A DNA stretch of 36,032 nucleotides from a virus. How positions within the stretch are numbered: position 1 is the first letter of the stretch; each line of letters opens with the position of its first letter. The stretch lies in the IMG/VR virus record IMGVR_UViG_3300008267_000750, positions 1 to 36,032 of that record; one strand, given 5' to 3'. A program made the translations under genes and the position numbers. This document shows positions 13,679 through 22,539 of the stretch, piece after piece. Under the pieces are notes generated by a model. The model saw only the letters and a list, made by a program, of their open reading frames with translations. It did not search any database and was not told where the DNA came from.

Positions 13679-14854
13679 ATGTCTGATTGTGTATTTAATT
13701 GTCTGAGTGGAACTTCTGAAACTGATAAACAGGAGTTATTCTATATGATTCGTCAAGAACTTGGAGAACCAGTTGTCCAAGTTGAATTGGCTGATTCACA
13801 ATTAGAAGTTGCTTTTTGTAAATCCATCAGAGAATATTCTACTTTTATAAATAATTGGTCTTTAGAGAACAGAATGTCGCAGATGTTAGGTTTGCCAAAA
13901 GACATTGATTTTACATTAAAATACGTTTCAAATAATTTTTCTTTTGAAAGATCTTTTTCTAAAGCTTATTCTGAGCAAGCTGGAGCTGGTTCTGACTCAA
14001 TTAGAGAAATGAAAACAGCTTCAATTACTCTTTCTGCTGGCACACAAGATTATTTTATACCAGCTGGAAGAGAAATAAATGAAATTTTATGGTTTACGCC
14101 ATCAATGATTAATTTATTTGGTCTTGATGCGTTTTCGAATTCAAATATTGCATTTACAGAATTTGGTGCATCATTCGCTGGTCATAGTTTATATTATATT
14201 ATGCCAGTTTTTGATACTTTATTAACATCTACATCAGCAAAAGTTAGAAATAAAGTTAGATCTGCTGAATATTCTTATAGAATTACTGGTGCTGCTAATG
14301 GAACAAAAAGGTTAAGTTTATATCCAATACCAAATAATACGGGCAATACTGTTTATGGTATTACTGGTGGTGTTGGTGGTCAAACTCCCGGAACTGTATT
14401 TTATCGTTATTATGATGAAATAGGTCAAGCTGGTAACTGGTCTTACAGTGGTTATTCTGCTAATCCAAATTATACAGGAGGAACAGGATCTCAAGGAAAT
14501 GGGTTAGTATCCGGTCCTGCTGATGCAAGATTAGAATTTTTAACTTATGATGAATTAAATTCAAATGGTAAATATTGGGTTCAAAGGTATGCTCTAGCAA
14601 TATCGATGAGAATTTTAGGTTTATCAATTAGAGGTAAATTTGGAGGAAATTTACCAATTCCAGATGCCGAATTAACTTTAAACAGTTCCGATCTTTTATC
14701 AACTGCTAAAGATGATATGGCTAATTTGAAAGAAGAAATTAAAACTCAATTAGAAAAATTAAATTTCAAAGCATTGCTTGAAAATAATTCTTCTATGCAA
14801 GAAAATATAAATAAAACACTATCCTACAATATGTTAGGAATTTACATAGGTTAA
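13679..14854 (+). CDS. Neck / head-completion protein candidate (T4 gp13-like)
   Basis: 391 aa. The N-terminal part (residues 1-80) has a helical SETDKQELFYMIRQELGEPV segment common to phage connector/adaptor proteins. A beta-rich middle follows: DYFIPAGREINEILWFTPSM (about 122-141) and an Ala/Gly-rich segment RNKVRSAEYSYRITGAANGT. Then comes a long Gly/Thr-rich loop (TGGVGGQTPGTVFYRY) and a helical C-terminus. The AGREINEILWF pattern matches neck proteins in which (hydrophobic)-P-x-x-(I/V)-x-x-(I/V)-x-x-(V/I) marks the start of a conserved strand. The gene is followed 3 nt later by a head-closure-like gene, in the order of the T4 neck cluster (gp13/gp14). Confidence 0.6.
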   Translation: MSDCVFNCLSGTSETDKQELFYMIRQELGEPVVQVELADSQLEVAFCKSIREYSTFINNWSLENRMSQMLGLPKDIDFTLKYVSNNFSFERSFSKAYSEQAGAGSDSIREMKTASITLSAGTQDYFIPAGREINEILWFTPSMINLFGLDAFSNSNIAFTEFGASFAGHSLYYIMPVFDTLLTSTSAKVRNKVRSAEYSYRITGAANGTKRLSLYPIPNNTGNTVYGITGGVGGQTPGTVFYRYYDEIGQAGNWSYSGYSANPNYTGGTGSQGNGLVSGPADARLEFLTYDELNSNGKYWVQRYALAISMRILGLSIRGKFGGNLPIPDAELTLNSSDLLSTAKDDMANLKEEIKTQLEKLNFKALLENNSSMQENINKTLSYNMLGIYIG

Positions 14855-14857
14855 TAA

Positions 14858-15415
14858 ATGGCAGATTTACCATCAAATAATAACGAACTCAGAAACGAGA
14901 GGGTACCCAAACCAGAGGAGGCTAAGGAATTAGACGTAAACAAAAAAGGTATAAGATTATTTTTTGGAGAAAAAGAAAGACGTTTATTAGATGGGATGGG
15001 TAGGGAAATTGTAAATGATATTTTATTAGAAAGTTTTCTACTTTATAGAATTGATTATCGAACTACCAAAACACATAGAGTTTACGGTGAGGCAAAACAA
15101 AAAGTTTATGAAGCACCTATTGAAATTTTCGGAAGAGTAACAGTCGAAACAGATTCTCCAAGTTATTTTGCTCCGGGTGGATTAATTAGAGAAGGTTTAG
15201 GCAAGTTTACAGCACATGTGTATTTGACTCACTTAGAGGAAATTAACGCTACTATTCGTATGGGTGATTTTATATATCACAAAGGAAACTACTATGAGAT
15301 TATTGATAACGGTGCGTCAGATATTAATAATAAATACGCTTTTGGATCAGATAAATTCTTCTATATAACAATAAAAGGAGTCGAGGTTAACTCTGACGTA
15401 TTCCAAGCCCGTTAA
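14858..15415 (+). CDS. Head-closure / neck protein candidate (T4 gp14-like)
   Basis: 185 aa. The N-terminus is hydrophilic and disordered, then a helix (REIVNDILLESFLLYRIDY), and a beta-rich C-terminal half containing EIFGRVTVETDSPSYFAPGG, KFTAHVYLTHLEEINATIRM and DFIYHKGNYYEIIDNGAS. The pattern D-F-I-x-H-K-G-x-Y-Y-E-I resembles the beta-barrel of head-closure proteins of the SPP1 gp16/neck type, which seal the portal exit. It follows the gp13-like gene by 3 nt (TAATAAATG). The call is context-weighted. Confidence 0.55.
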   Translation: MADLPSNNNELRNERVPKPEEAKELDVNKKGIRLFFGEKERRLLDGMGREIVNDILLESFLLYRIDYRTTKTHRVYGEAKQKVYEAPIEIFGRVTVETDSPSYFAPGGLIREGLGKFTAHVYLTHLEEINATIRMGDFIYHKGNYYEIIDNGASDINNKYAFGSDKFFYITIKGVEVNSDVFQAR

Positions 15416-15452
15416 ACAATCACTTTGTTTTTTATAATTTTTTATAATAAAT

Positions 15453-15474
15453 TTGACAGTTTTCATACTGTCAG
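15453..15474. promoter_or_regulatory. Perfect inverted repeat (hairpin) at the start of the HTH gene
   Basis: TGACAGT (15454-15460) pairs with ACTGTCA (15467-15473), one more G-U pair outside, loop TTTCAT. It ends directly at the TTG start codon of the 15475 gene. It could be an operator for the encoded HTH protein or an mRNA hairpin that hides the start. Confidence 0.45.
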
Positions 15475-16299
15475 TTGGCAAATACTATTAAAATAAATAG
15501 AGGGCTAGTTACAATACTAGCTAAGGATAACCAATGGTTAAAAGCCATTAGTGTATTCTATTCTCTTAAATTTTTATATTCTGGAGGAATTATTTTAGAT
15601 ATTACTAAAAGATATAGTTTTTTTGCTAATAAATTAGGGATTTCTGAATCAAATTTAAGATCAAAAGTCAAATTCCTAATTAAAAACGGTTTAATTGAGA
15701 AAAAAAATAATAATTTATATTTCTCTAGTTTCAATAAAATTAAAGAAAAATTTAAGATTAAAACCCAAAAGGGGTATAAGTTAGCGTATAAAAATCCGAA
15801 AGAGCTGGAAGTTATTTTGAAAACTCTGGTTTTGGAAGAAAATTTACATACACAGGAATTTAAGTTAAAAGAGAAAATATTATCTGAAGAATTAAAGAAG
15901 TTCGGCAAAATTGAGGCAAAGTCCACACGGAAAAAAATTAAGAGGTATTTGAGAAAATATCTTAGTCATTTGACTGAAAAATATAAAAAGCGTGAACTTC
16001 AAAATTCTAATGATAATTTATTACGGAATAAAAGAATTAATACAGATCTGACTTTATCTAGAAATAAAATAGCTAATAGTTTTGGCAGGAAGTCTAAATC
16101 CACTGGAAGTCGGTTTATAGATAAAGCTAAATCACTAGGTTTAGTTTTAGAGGATAAAAAGAGAGTAGAGAAAGTTAGATCTAACGTTAGTTATAAAATT
16201 ATAAGATATATGGAATTAGACTCCTCCTATTTCATATTTAAAAATAATCTTTACAAAAGAATGTCAAATGAATTAACCTTTATCAATTTCATTGCCTAA
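15475..16299 (+). CDS. Winged-helix DNA-binding protein
   Basis: 274 aa from a TTG start (translated Met-Ala-Asn). The N-terminal 75 residues form a winged-helix-like region: KAISVFYSLKFLYSGGIILD, LGISESNLRSKVKFLIKNGL and IEKKNNNLYFSS. A second helix-turn-helix lies near residues 195-222 (LSRNKIANSFGRKSKSTGSR). The protein is Lys-rich, so a regulator or replication-type protein is likely. Lying inside the neck module, it might be a transcription regulator of the structural genes or a mobile insertion. A perfect inverted repeat ends at its start codon (15453-15474), consistent with autoregulation. There is no ATG near the fold start, so I keep TTG. Confidence 0.65.
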   Translation: MANTIKINRGLVTILAKDNQWLKAISVFYSLKFLYSGGIILDITKRYSFFANKLGISESNLRSKVKFLIKNGLIEKKNNNLYFSSFNKIKEKFKIKTQKGYKLAYKNPKELEVILKTLVLEENLHTQEFKLKEKILSEELKKFGKIEAKSTRKKIKRYLRKYLSHLTEKYKKRELQNSNDNLLRNKRINTDLTLSRNKIANSFGRKSKSTGSRFIDKAKSLGLVLEDKKRVEKVRSNVSYKIIRYMELDSSYFIFKNNLYKRMSNELTFINFIA

Positions 16300-16348
16300 A
16301 GTAGGTTGCATTTTTTAGAAATAGTGTTTTTTTATTAAATTATTTCTT

Positions 16349-16356
16349 CTATTTAT
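16349..16356 (+). promoter_or_regulatory. Putative phage promoter box (CTATTTAT)
   Basis: CTATTTAT lies 15 nt before the ATG at 16372, after the HTH gene. Confidence 0.35.
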
Positions 16357-16371
16357 AGATATAAAAATCAC

Positions 16372-17127
16372 ATGTCTATAACTAGAAATATTGATAATTT
16401 TTTAAATCAAAGCTTTAGAAATTTTGATTATCTTCCACAAAGGCTTCTTTTGGAAGATATGGATGATGGTCTAATATCTTTTATTCGTTCATTAGAAATT
16501 TCTGTTATTGATGAAAGGGCTAATACAAGAGCTGTTCCTGTCATATTTTTGACTCAAGAACGATGGGCTGAATTCAGGAATAATTTTAAATATCTTAGAG
16601 ATGAAGCTGGGCAGGAAATTACGATGCCTTTTATGACTTTAAGGAGAAAATCCGTTAAACCGGGTGAAAATCCTTTAAAACGTTCAACTATACCCAAAAA
16701 AAAGAAATTTACTTTTTTGAAGGTAGCGAACTTTGATGGTCTAATTAAGGGATATGATATTTATAAAGTTCCTCAACCTCCAAGGGTAGATATTGAATAT
16801 GAATTAAGATTTTTTTCTCATTACATGGAAGATACTAATGTATATTATGAGGAAATAATTGCGAATACATTTTCTGACAAAGAAGCATACATAAACATTA
16901 ATGGTTATCCTCTTTTCACCGAAATGAGTGATCCTTCGGAAGAAAATACTGTAGATGACATAGAAGCAGATAGAAGGTTTAGCGTTGTTGTTCCTATGAC
17001 TTTACATGGTAAAATTGTGGATCCTAGATTGTGGGAAAAAGTCCAAGCAATCAACAAGATTCGTATTGATATAAGTGAAAGTGGTGGTAGTTCTTCTTTG
17101 AATAATAAAAAAAATAAATGGGATTAG
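16372..17127 (+). CDS. Tail-completion/baseplate-type structural protein candidate
   Basis: 251 aa. Blocks that recur in marine myovirus structural proteins are visible: VPVIFLTQERWAEFRNNFKY (around 55-74), ITMPFMTLRRKSVKPGENPL (around 83-102), VPQPPRVDIEYELRFFSHYM (around 133-152), and a RRFSVVVPMTLHGKIVDP block near the C-terminus. The function is not certain; a tail-terminator or T4 gp15-like role fits its place between the neck module and the tail fibres. It ends in a low-complexity Ser/Asn/Lys tail and overlaps the fibre gene by 10 nt. Confidence 0.6.
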   Translation: MSITRNIDNFLNQSFRNFDYLPQRLLLEDMDDGLISFIRSLEISVIDERANTRAVPVIFLTQERWAEFRNNFKYLRDEAGQEITMPFMTLRRKSVKPGENPLKRSTIPKKKKFTFLKVANFDGLIKGYDIYKVPQPPRVDIEYELRFFSHYMEDTNVYYEEIIANTFSDKEAYININGYPLFTEMSDPSEENTVDDIEADRRFSVVVPMTLHGKIVDPRLWEKVQAINKIRIDISESGGSSSLNNKKNKWD

Positions 17128-19301
17128 TATTAAGATCAGTTAAAGGTTCAAAACTTACCATATCCGAAATGGATGGTAATTTGACATACTTACAATCGTT
17201 ATCAGGAGCAAGTTCTGGTGGAACAACAAATCCAGCAGGTAATAATTCAGAGGTTCAGTTCAATGATAATAATAGTTTTGGTGCAAGTTCAAATTTTACA
17301 TTTGATTCAATATCTAATATTTTAAACTTAAGTGGGGATGTTTATGCAAATTCATTCTATGGAGATGGAAGTAATTTGACTGGAATTATTTCTGTAGGTA
17401 GTATAGTTAGTGTTACATATGATGAATTATATAATTATTACACAGGTAGTACATTAAGTGCTGGAACTAATTATTTAATTACTGATTTCCAGACTTGTTA
17501 TGATCAACCAGATTTTGATAACATGGGAAATGCAATTACATCAGGAAATTATAAAACCGGAAATACTGAACCATTAATAGTGTTAGCTATTTCAGGAAAT
17601 GCAATTTCTTCAAATGTTTATTCTCCAACGTTTCCAAATCATACAATAAAGTATGATATAGATTTTACAACAACTGAAGTCACTAATAACTTAGCAAAGG
17701 GTAGAATTACAGAACGTATTGACGAGTATGGTAATAGAGCTGATTATGATTTTGTCGCAGTTCAATTTAAAAGATATAGTACATATTATTGCGAAAGATT
17801 TTATCAAGGTACAGTATCTATTGATAGTGGGAACGGATTGGTAACAGGTATAGGTACTACATTTAGTTCAGATTTTATAGAAGGAGATGTATTGGCAGTT
17901 TATACACCGTACAATTCTCCAATTGGTTGTTTTATGTATTATGAAATAATTGCTGTTAACGATAATACTAGTATGCAAGTTACAGGAACAACAATTGTAT
18001 CAATGACTAATGTTGGTTATTCTCGTGGAGAGTATATGGGACAATTGAATCCATTTCAGTGTAATTTGTTTACATCCTCAGGATATAGTGAATACTATAC
18101 TTTTAATAATAATCAAAATTATAATACTTATTTAGGAAATTATGCGTCTCTTTATAATAGTGATGAAAATACATTTTTATTATCAAACAACGTTTTTTTA
18201 AATGGGAACTATGAAAATAATGTATTCGGAGATGGAGTATTTAGTAATACTTTTGATGATGATATGGATTCTAATACTACAGGTACATATTTTCAATATA
18301 ATATTATAAACGATGATTTTGATAGAAATAAAGTAGGGGTTAGATTTAGAAATAATATTATAATTTGTGATATGGCAGATAATAGAATTGGAAATTATTT
18401 TGAATATAATATGTTGGGAGATGATGATGGACAAGATTTTGATAATAATTTTATTGGAGATGGATTCGCAAGAAATTTCTTGACTTTCAGCAATGGTGAT
18501 TTCTATAATAATAATATTGGAGATGATTTTTATGAAAATCTAATTGATAGAAGTTTTCAGAATAATTCGATGATAGGAACTGTATATCAGAATTCATTTA
18601 TAGGTAATTTTAATGAAAATAAAGTAGGTTACAACTTTTATCAAAATTCTATATATAATAATTTTTGGAAAAATAATATTGGCGACAGTTTCAATACTAA
18701 TACAATAGGAATAATTAATAATATAGGAGGATATTTGTTTGAGAATAATGAAATTATGAATAATTTCAAAGGAAATTTAATATTGACAAATTTTTGGAGT
18801 AATAGATTAAAAACAGATTTCAAAGGAAATCAGATATTTCAAGAATTTGGATATAACAATATAGGTTTCGGTTGTACGGTTAATAATTTTTCTGGTCAAA
18901 CTAATCAAAACACAATTGGTGATTATTGTTATTTAAATAATTTAGGTGATTTTTCTCATAATTCTATTGGTGTAAATTTTTCATCAAATGAAATACAGGA
19001 TGGATTTGGTTTTGGAGGAGGTCAATATAAAGGAAATATTATAGGAAATAATTTCTATGATAATACAATAGGAGAATATTTTTATGATAATTTTATAAGA
19101 GATAATTTTACAAACAATACTGTAGTAGATTATTTCCAACAAAATACTATTACAAACGATGTCGCTTTCATAGATTTTACAACTGCAACTACGGTTTATG
19201 GTTATTATAACTGTAATATATTCAGAAGATCGGATCAGGCTTTGAGACTTTCTTATTATGATGAAAATGATGTTTTAGTAATAACAGATATAACAAATTA
19301 A
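17118..19301 (+). CDS. Asn-rich beta-helix tail fibre protein (fibre A)
   Basis: 727 aa. It opens with MGLVLRSVKGSKLTISEMDG, the start type seen in marine phage fibres (L-R-S-x-K-G-S-x-L-T-x-x-E-M/L-D). Next is EVQFNDNNSFGASSNFTFD (45-63), another fibre-type motif. A globular region holds YDELYNYYTGSTLSAGTNYL (101-120), shared with fibre B. From about 320 to 680 the chain is a run of short Asn/Phe/Ile-rich repeats (pattern N-x-I-G-x-x-F-x-x-N), which is how a right-handed beta-helix looks. The last ~20 residues, ALRLSYYDENDVLVITDITN, form a C-terminal domain also shared with fibre B. It overlaps the preceding gene by 10 nt. It is probably a receptor-binding or shaft component. Confidence 0.8.
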   Translation: MGLVLRSVKGSKLTISEMDGNLTYLQSLSGASSGGTTNPAGNNSEVQFNDNNSFGASSNFTFDSISNILNLSGDVYANSFYGDGSNLTGIISVGSIVSVTYDELYNYYTGSTLSAGTNYLITDFQTCYDQPDFDNMGNAITSGNYKTGNTEPLIVLAISGNAISSNVYSPTFPNHTIKYDIDFTTTEVTNNLAKGRITERIDEYGNRADYDFVAVQFKRYSTYYCERFYQGTVSIDSGNGLVTGIGTTFSSDFIEGDVLAVYTPYNSPIGCFMYYEIIAVNDNTSMQVTGTTIVSMTNVGYSRGEYMGQLNPFQCNLFTSSGYSEYYTFNNNQNYNTYLGNYASLYNSDENTFLLSNNVFLNGNYENNVFGDGVFSNTFDDDMDSNTTGTYFQYNIINDDFDRNKVGVRFRNNIIICDMADNRIGNYFEYNMLGDDDGQDFDNNFIGDGFARNFLTFSNGDFYNNNIGDDFYENLIDRSFQNNSMIGTVYQNSFIGNFNENKVGYNFYQNSIYNNFWKNNIGDSFNTNTIGIINNIGGYLFENNEIMNNFKGNLILTNFWSNRLKTDFKGNQIFQEFGYNNIGFGCTVNNFSGQTNQNTIGDYCYLNNLGDFSHNSIGVNFSSNEIQDGFGFGGGQYKGNIIGNNFYDNTIGEYFYDNFIRDNFTNNTVVDYFQQNTITNDVAFIDFTTATTVYGYYNCNIFRRSDQALRLSYYDENDVLVITDITN

Positions 19302-19440
19302 AATAATGTTAACAAGATATATAATAAATAAGCTTATTATTAACAATACCGACAAATAAAGCAAATCAATTTTGTTCGAGTGGAATATTGTCATTTGAAG
19401 TTTATGCAGATTAAAACAAAAAATTTTAAAAAATATAAAA

Positions 19441-19677
19441 ATGATAAAATTAATAAAAAGGACTACGGATAATAAATTTTTAAAATCCATAGATAATGAT
19501 AATTGGGTTGATGATTCAAGAGATGGTTTCGAAATGACTTATTTAGAATGTGAAAATATTAAATCAATACTTTTAAACTCATATTCCGAAGAACAAATCA
19601 AAGAAATAGTAAATTTAACTAAGTCTAAATTCACTACAAAACAAGAAAGAAAGATTATTAAAAATTTACTTAAATAA
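19441..19677 (+). CDS. Small phage protein (78 aa) of unknown function
   Basis: 78 aa, helical, charged: MIKLIKRTTDNKFLKSIDND then LECENIKSILLNSYSEEQIK and KQERKIIKNLLK. No family recognised. It lies between the fibre genes and is separated from fibre A by a 139-nt gap, which contains a 12-bp palindrome (AATAAGCTTATT, 19327-19338) but no other clear feature. Confidence 0.55.
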   Translation: MIKLIKRTTDNKFLKSIDNDNWVDDSRDGFEMTYLECENIKSILLNSYSEEQIKEIVNLTKSKFTTKQERKIIKNLLK

Positions 19678-19683
19678 ATAAAA

Positions 19684-19935
19684 ATGAGAATAAATATATT
19701 AACTGAAAATTCAAAAGTTGAACAAGTTAGAGAAGCTTGGGTTAGCAAAGATATTATGAAGATACCTGTTTCTCCAACTGGTGAATATCCGGCAACCCAT
19801 TGGTTTTGCACTATGGCTGGAGAAGAGTCAAAAATGAATCAAATTTTAGCAAAACAAAATTTATCAATAATGGAAGCAAATATTGGTCCAAAAGAATTCT
19901 TAGATAAATGGGGTCTGAAACTTATAAAAAAATAG
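19684..19935 (+). CDS. Small phage protein (83 aa) of unknown function
   Basis: 83 aa. The segment PVSPTGEYPATHWFCTMAGE is the most distinctive part; the rest is helical with EESKMNQILAKQNLSIMEAN. No family recognised, but the block G-E-Y-P-A-T-H-W-F-C could be a small conserved phage family. It overlaps the oxygenase gene by 28 nt. Confidence 0.5.
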   Translation: MRINILTENSKVEQVREAWVSKDIMKIPVSPTGEYPATHWFCTMAGEESKMNQILAKQNLSIMEANIGPKEFLDKWGLKLIKK

Positions 19936-20540
19936 AGAATTTTATCAGTGATTCACAAGTTGAACAAATAATAGTTTGGACAAAATCTTTGAATCATTCC
20001 TATAAAAAACCAAATCATCATTTAAATGAAATATCTAAAACATTAAATGGTAATTCATTTATTTTTGATATATCTAACAACGAAATGACTAATTATATAA
20101 CTGAATACCAATCAATTGGAGAAATTTTTTATAATAAACCTCCAGAATTTATACTCGATTTACAAAAAAAAATAGCAGATCATTTTAACTTTGATTTGAA
20201 CAATACTTTTTTACAAGTTGTAAATATGGATAAAGGTGGTGAAGTTAGTCCTCACTACGATGCTTCAGTAGATGGTTTTATAAATTATAAATGTAATTTA
20301 TCTGTTTTGTCAGAAGACTATGATTTTTTTGTTGAGAAAGATAAATTTTTAGTAAAAAATAAAGATTTGTATTGTTTTGAAGCCTCTTTGTTCAAGCATA
20401 AAACTGGAAAATTTAATTCACAAAGAATAATGTTAAGTTTTGGTTTTATGATTCCTTATGAAAAAATGAACAGAAATGAAAATGATCCAAGAGTTAGATT
20501 AAGTAAAAGAATTAAAAAATATTTTCAAAATAATAAATAA
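19908..20540 (+). CDS. 2-oxoglutarate/Fe(II)-dependent oxygenase
   Basis: 210 aa. The metal-binding facial triad is visible: H116-Y-D118 in SPHYDAS, and distal H164 in LFKHKTGKF. The 2OG-binding arginine R173 lies in NSQRIMLSFGF, with the expected spacing. Such phage enzymes hydroxylate proteins, nucleic acids or small molecules; the substrate here is unknown. The gene sits between the two Asn-rich fibres, so fibre hydroxylation is an inference worth testing. The start ATG at 19908 begins MGSETYKKIENFISDSQVEQ, the usual first strand/helix of the fold, and overlaps the preceding gene by 28 nt. Confidence 0.8.
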   Translation: MGSETYKKIENFISDSQVEQIIVWTKSLNHSYKKPNHHLNEISKTLNGNSFIFDISNNEMTNYITEYQSIGEIFYNKPPEFILDLQKKIADHFNFDLNNTFLQVVNMDKGGEVSPHYDASVDGFINYKCNLSVLSEDYDFFVEKDKFLVKNKDLYCFEASLFKHKTGKFNSQRIMLSFGFMIPYEKMNRNENDPRVRLSKRIKKYFQNNK

Positions 20541-20552
20541 AAAAAATAAACT

Positions 20553-22397
20553 ATGGCTACAGTTACATATAACGTAAATATTGAAACTACATACGAGAAT
20601 TTAAAGAGTTTAATTACTGGCTCAACACTTTCTCCCGGTTCAACATATAAAATAACAGGATTTAATAAAAATAGATTAAGTGGTTCCACGGATAACCCAT
20701 TTGGTCACTTGCCAGAAATTTTATATGATGATGGTAATGATTTGGGAATTACAATCTATATGCAAGCTATTTCGACATCAGAAATATCTGATGCTGGTTT
20801 TGGGGAATTTTATAATCCAAAATACATAACTGATCCAAATAGTTACTTAAACAATGATGGTTCTGGTTTAATGGGAATATGGGACGGTGATAATCCAGAT
20901 TTATCAGCAATTCCTATTTACACTATTGGTCAAGTTGTTTACTGGGGTGGATATGCTTGGGAAAACATAAGCGGTAATACGGGTAGTTCAGTTGATGCTT
21001 TTGAATTGGATGGTACAGATTGGTTAAAATTGCCTTATTCAAATGTAACACATTACAACAAAATTATTGATGAAATAAAAGTAGATTGGACTAACGGAAT
21101 TTTAATAGAGAGATATAATGCTGATAATCAAATTTTAGCTAAATATGATCCATCACAATATTCATGGTGGATAAACGAAACACAGTTATATTTAAAATAT
21201 AATCCAATTGTTGGCATTCCATTTGGTCTATATTCTGATGTTTTATTTGCTGAAACTAATAATTATTTTTTAGGAATATCAAATTTGAAAATAGTAAACT
21301 CACGTTGCGAATTAATTAATTTTAAAGGAGATTTAGCAATTAATATAAGTTTAGATCATTCATATTTATATGATAACTATTTTGGTTTACAAACTAGATT
21401 AAATGCAATTGAATTGGATAGTTTTTGTTATTTTCAAAATAATAGCCTTAATAGTGGCAGTACTATTGAGTCTTGTAAATTATATTCATCATGTGATATA
21501 TATGGTAATTTTTTGACTGCTAGTACTATGAACCGCTTATTTATGAATGAAAGCTGCAATATAAATCAAAATATATTTCTAAATAATAATTTGTATAATA
21601 ATATTTTAAACTTCGAATCATCAATATATAGTAACAATGCTAGTAATTCAAACATAAGTTATAATAATATTAATAATAGTTCGCAGATATATAATAATAT
21701 TTTACAAAATTCTAGCAATATAGTTGAAAATTTTATTGATAATCACAGCAAAATTGCTGAGAATAATTTAACCTCAAGTCAAATAAATCAAAATTATTTA
21801 AAAAGTTTTTCAGAAATAACCTATAATCAATTTAGTAGTGTTTTTTGTAATTTTAATCATTGTCAAAATGCTTCTTTAATAAATTATAACATATTTGATG
21901 GGTCAAATATTTCTGAAAATACTTTGAAAAATAGTTGCAATATTAATTACAACACAGGTATTACTACATCACATATTTATAGAAACGAATTAAATGACAG
22001 TGTCATTTCATTTAATTATAATAGGACATATTCTCTTATAGCATCAAATATTTTAGCTGCTTCATCTATTAGTTATAATCAGTTATTAGATTCTGAAATA
22101 TTGTATAATAAAATAATGCCTGAATCCAGTATTGATCAATGTCTTTTGGATACAAGTGATATTGTTAGAAATTATTTAGAAAATTCTGATCTTAATACAA
22201 ACTCTTCTGGTATATTAACAGGTAAAATAATTCAAAATAATTATTGTGAAAATGCTACTGTGGTTGGAGATTTTACAAGTTCTACATACATATATGATTC
22301 TCAAACTAAAAAAATATTTACTAGAGAGGGTGGTGTATCGAAGTTAGGCTTTTATGACACTTCGAATAATTTTGTAGTATTTGATGTAAATGCTTGA
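20553..22397 (+). CDS. Asn-rich beta-helix tail fibre protein (fibre B)
   Basis: 614 aa, paralogous in architecture to fibre A. The N-terminal region shares the LKSLITGSTLSPGSTYKITG segment (about 17-36) with residues near 101-122 of fibre A, and the last 20 residues (SKLGFYDTSNNFVVFDVNA region) share the small C-terminal domain. From about 240 to 566 it is a run of Asn/Ser/Ile repeats such as SNISYNNINNSSQIYNNILQ, consistent with a beta-helix, but the repeat sequence is unlike fibre A's. It starts 12 nt after the oxygenase gene. The middle has an Asp/Tyr/Trp-rich region (LYDDGNDLG, IPIYTIGQVVYWGGYAW). It is probably a fibre or receptor-binding subunit. Confidence 0.75.
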   Translation: MATVTYNVNIETTYENLKSLITGSTLSPGSTYKITGFNKNRLSGSTDNPFGHLPEILYDDGNDLGITIYMQAISTSEISDAGFGEFYNPKYITDPNSYLNNDGSGLMGIWDGDNPDLSAIPIYTIGQVVYWGGYAWENISGNTGSSVDAFELDGTDWLKLPYSNVTHYNKIIDEIKVDWTNGILIERYNADNQILAKYDPSQYSWWINETQLYLKYNPIVGIPFGLYSDVLFAETNNYFLGISNLKIVNSRCELINFKGDLAINISLDHSYLYDNYFGLQTRLNAIELDSFCYFQNNSLNSGSTIESCKLYSSCDIYGNFLTASTMNRLFMNESCNINQNIFLNNNLYNNILNFESSIYSNNASNSNISYNNINNSSQIYNNILQNSSNIVENFIDNHSKIAENNLTSSQINQNYLKSFSEITYNQFSSVFCNFNHCQNASLINYNIFDGSNISENTLKNSCNINYNTGITTSHIYRNELNDSVISFNYNRTYSLIASNILAASSISYNQLLDSEILYNKIMPESSIDQCLLDTSDIVRNYLENSDLNTNSSGILTGKIIQNNYCENATVVGDFTSSTYIYDSQTKKIFTREGGVSKLGFYDTSNNFVVFDVNA

Positions 22398-22424
22398 TTA
22401 ATTTTTGAAAGTGTATTTAATCAA
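22394..22424. other. Weak hairpin overlapping the fibre B stop codon
   Basis: TTGATTAA (22394-22401) pairs with TTAATCAA (22417-22424), 15-nt loop. There is no T-run on the plus strand, so termination is not supported. A further 10-nt inverted repeat (TTTTGAAAGT near 22403 with ACTTTCAAAA near 22495) spans the rest of this gap. Confidence 0.25.
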
Positions 22425-22512
22425 AAAAGTTTAATATCATTATTGAATAATTGAAAATATCAATTTTTAAACAATTTTAATTTTTTTTCCTGCGACTTTC
22501 AAAATTTATTTA

Positions 22513-22520
22513 CTATTTAT
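22513..22520 (+). promoter_or_regulatory. Putative phage promoter box (CTATTTAT) for the sheath unit
   Basis: CTATTTAT lies 19 nt before the TTG start at 22540, at the head of the sheath gene cluster. Confidence 0.4.
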
Positions 22521-22539
22521 TTTAAATTGAATAGGAAAA

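Noticed and set aside
15453-15490. TTGACA as a sigma70 -35 box for the HTH gene
   Set aside because: There is no acceptable -10 at 16-18 nt, and the six bases are half of a perfect inverted repeat.
18198-18434. Minus-strand Ile/Ser-rich frame inside fibre A
   Set aside because: It is the antisense of the Asn/Ile-rich repeats and has no independent support.
19327-19338. 12-bp palindrome AATAAGCTTATT as a protein-binding site
   Set aside because: A single AT-rich palindrome in a 139-nt gap has no partner elsewhere in the window that I could see, so no role can be supported.
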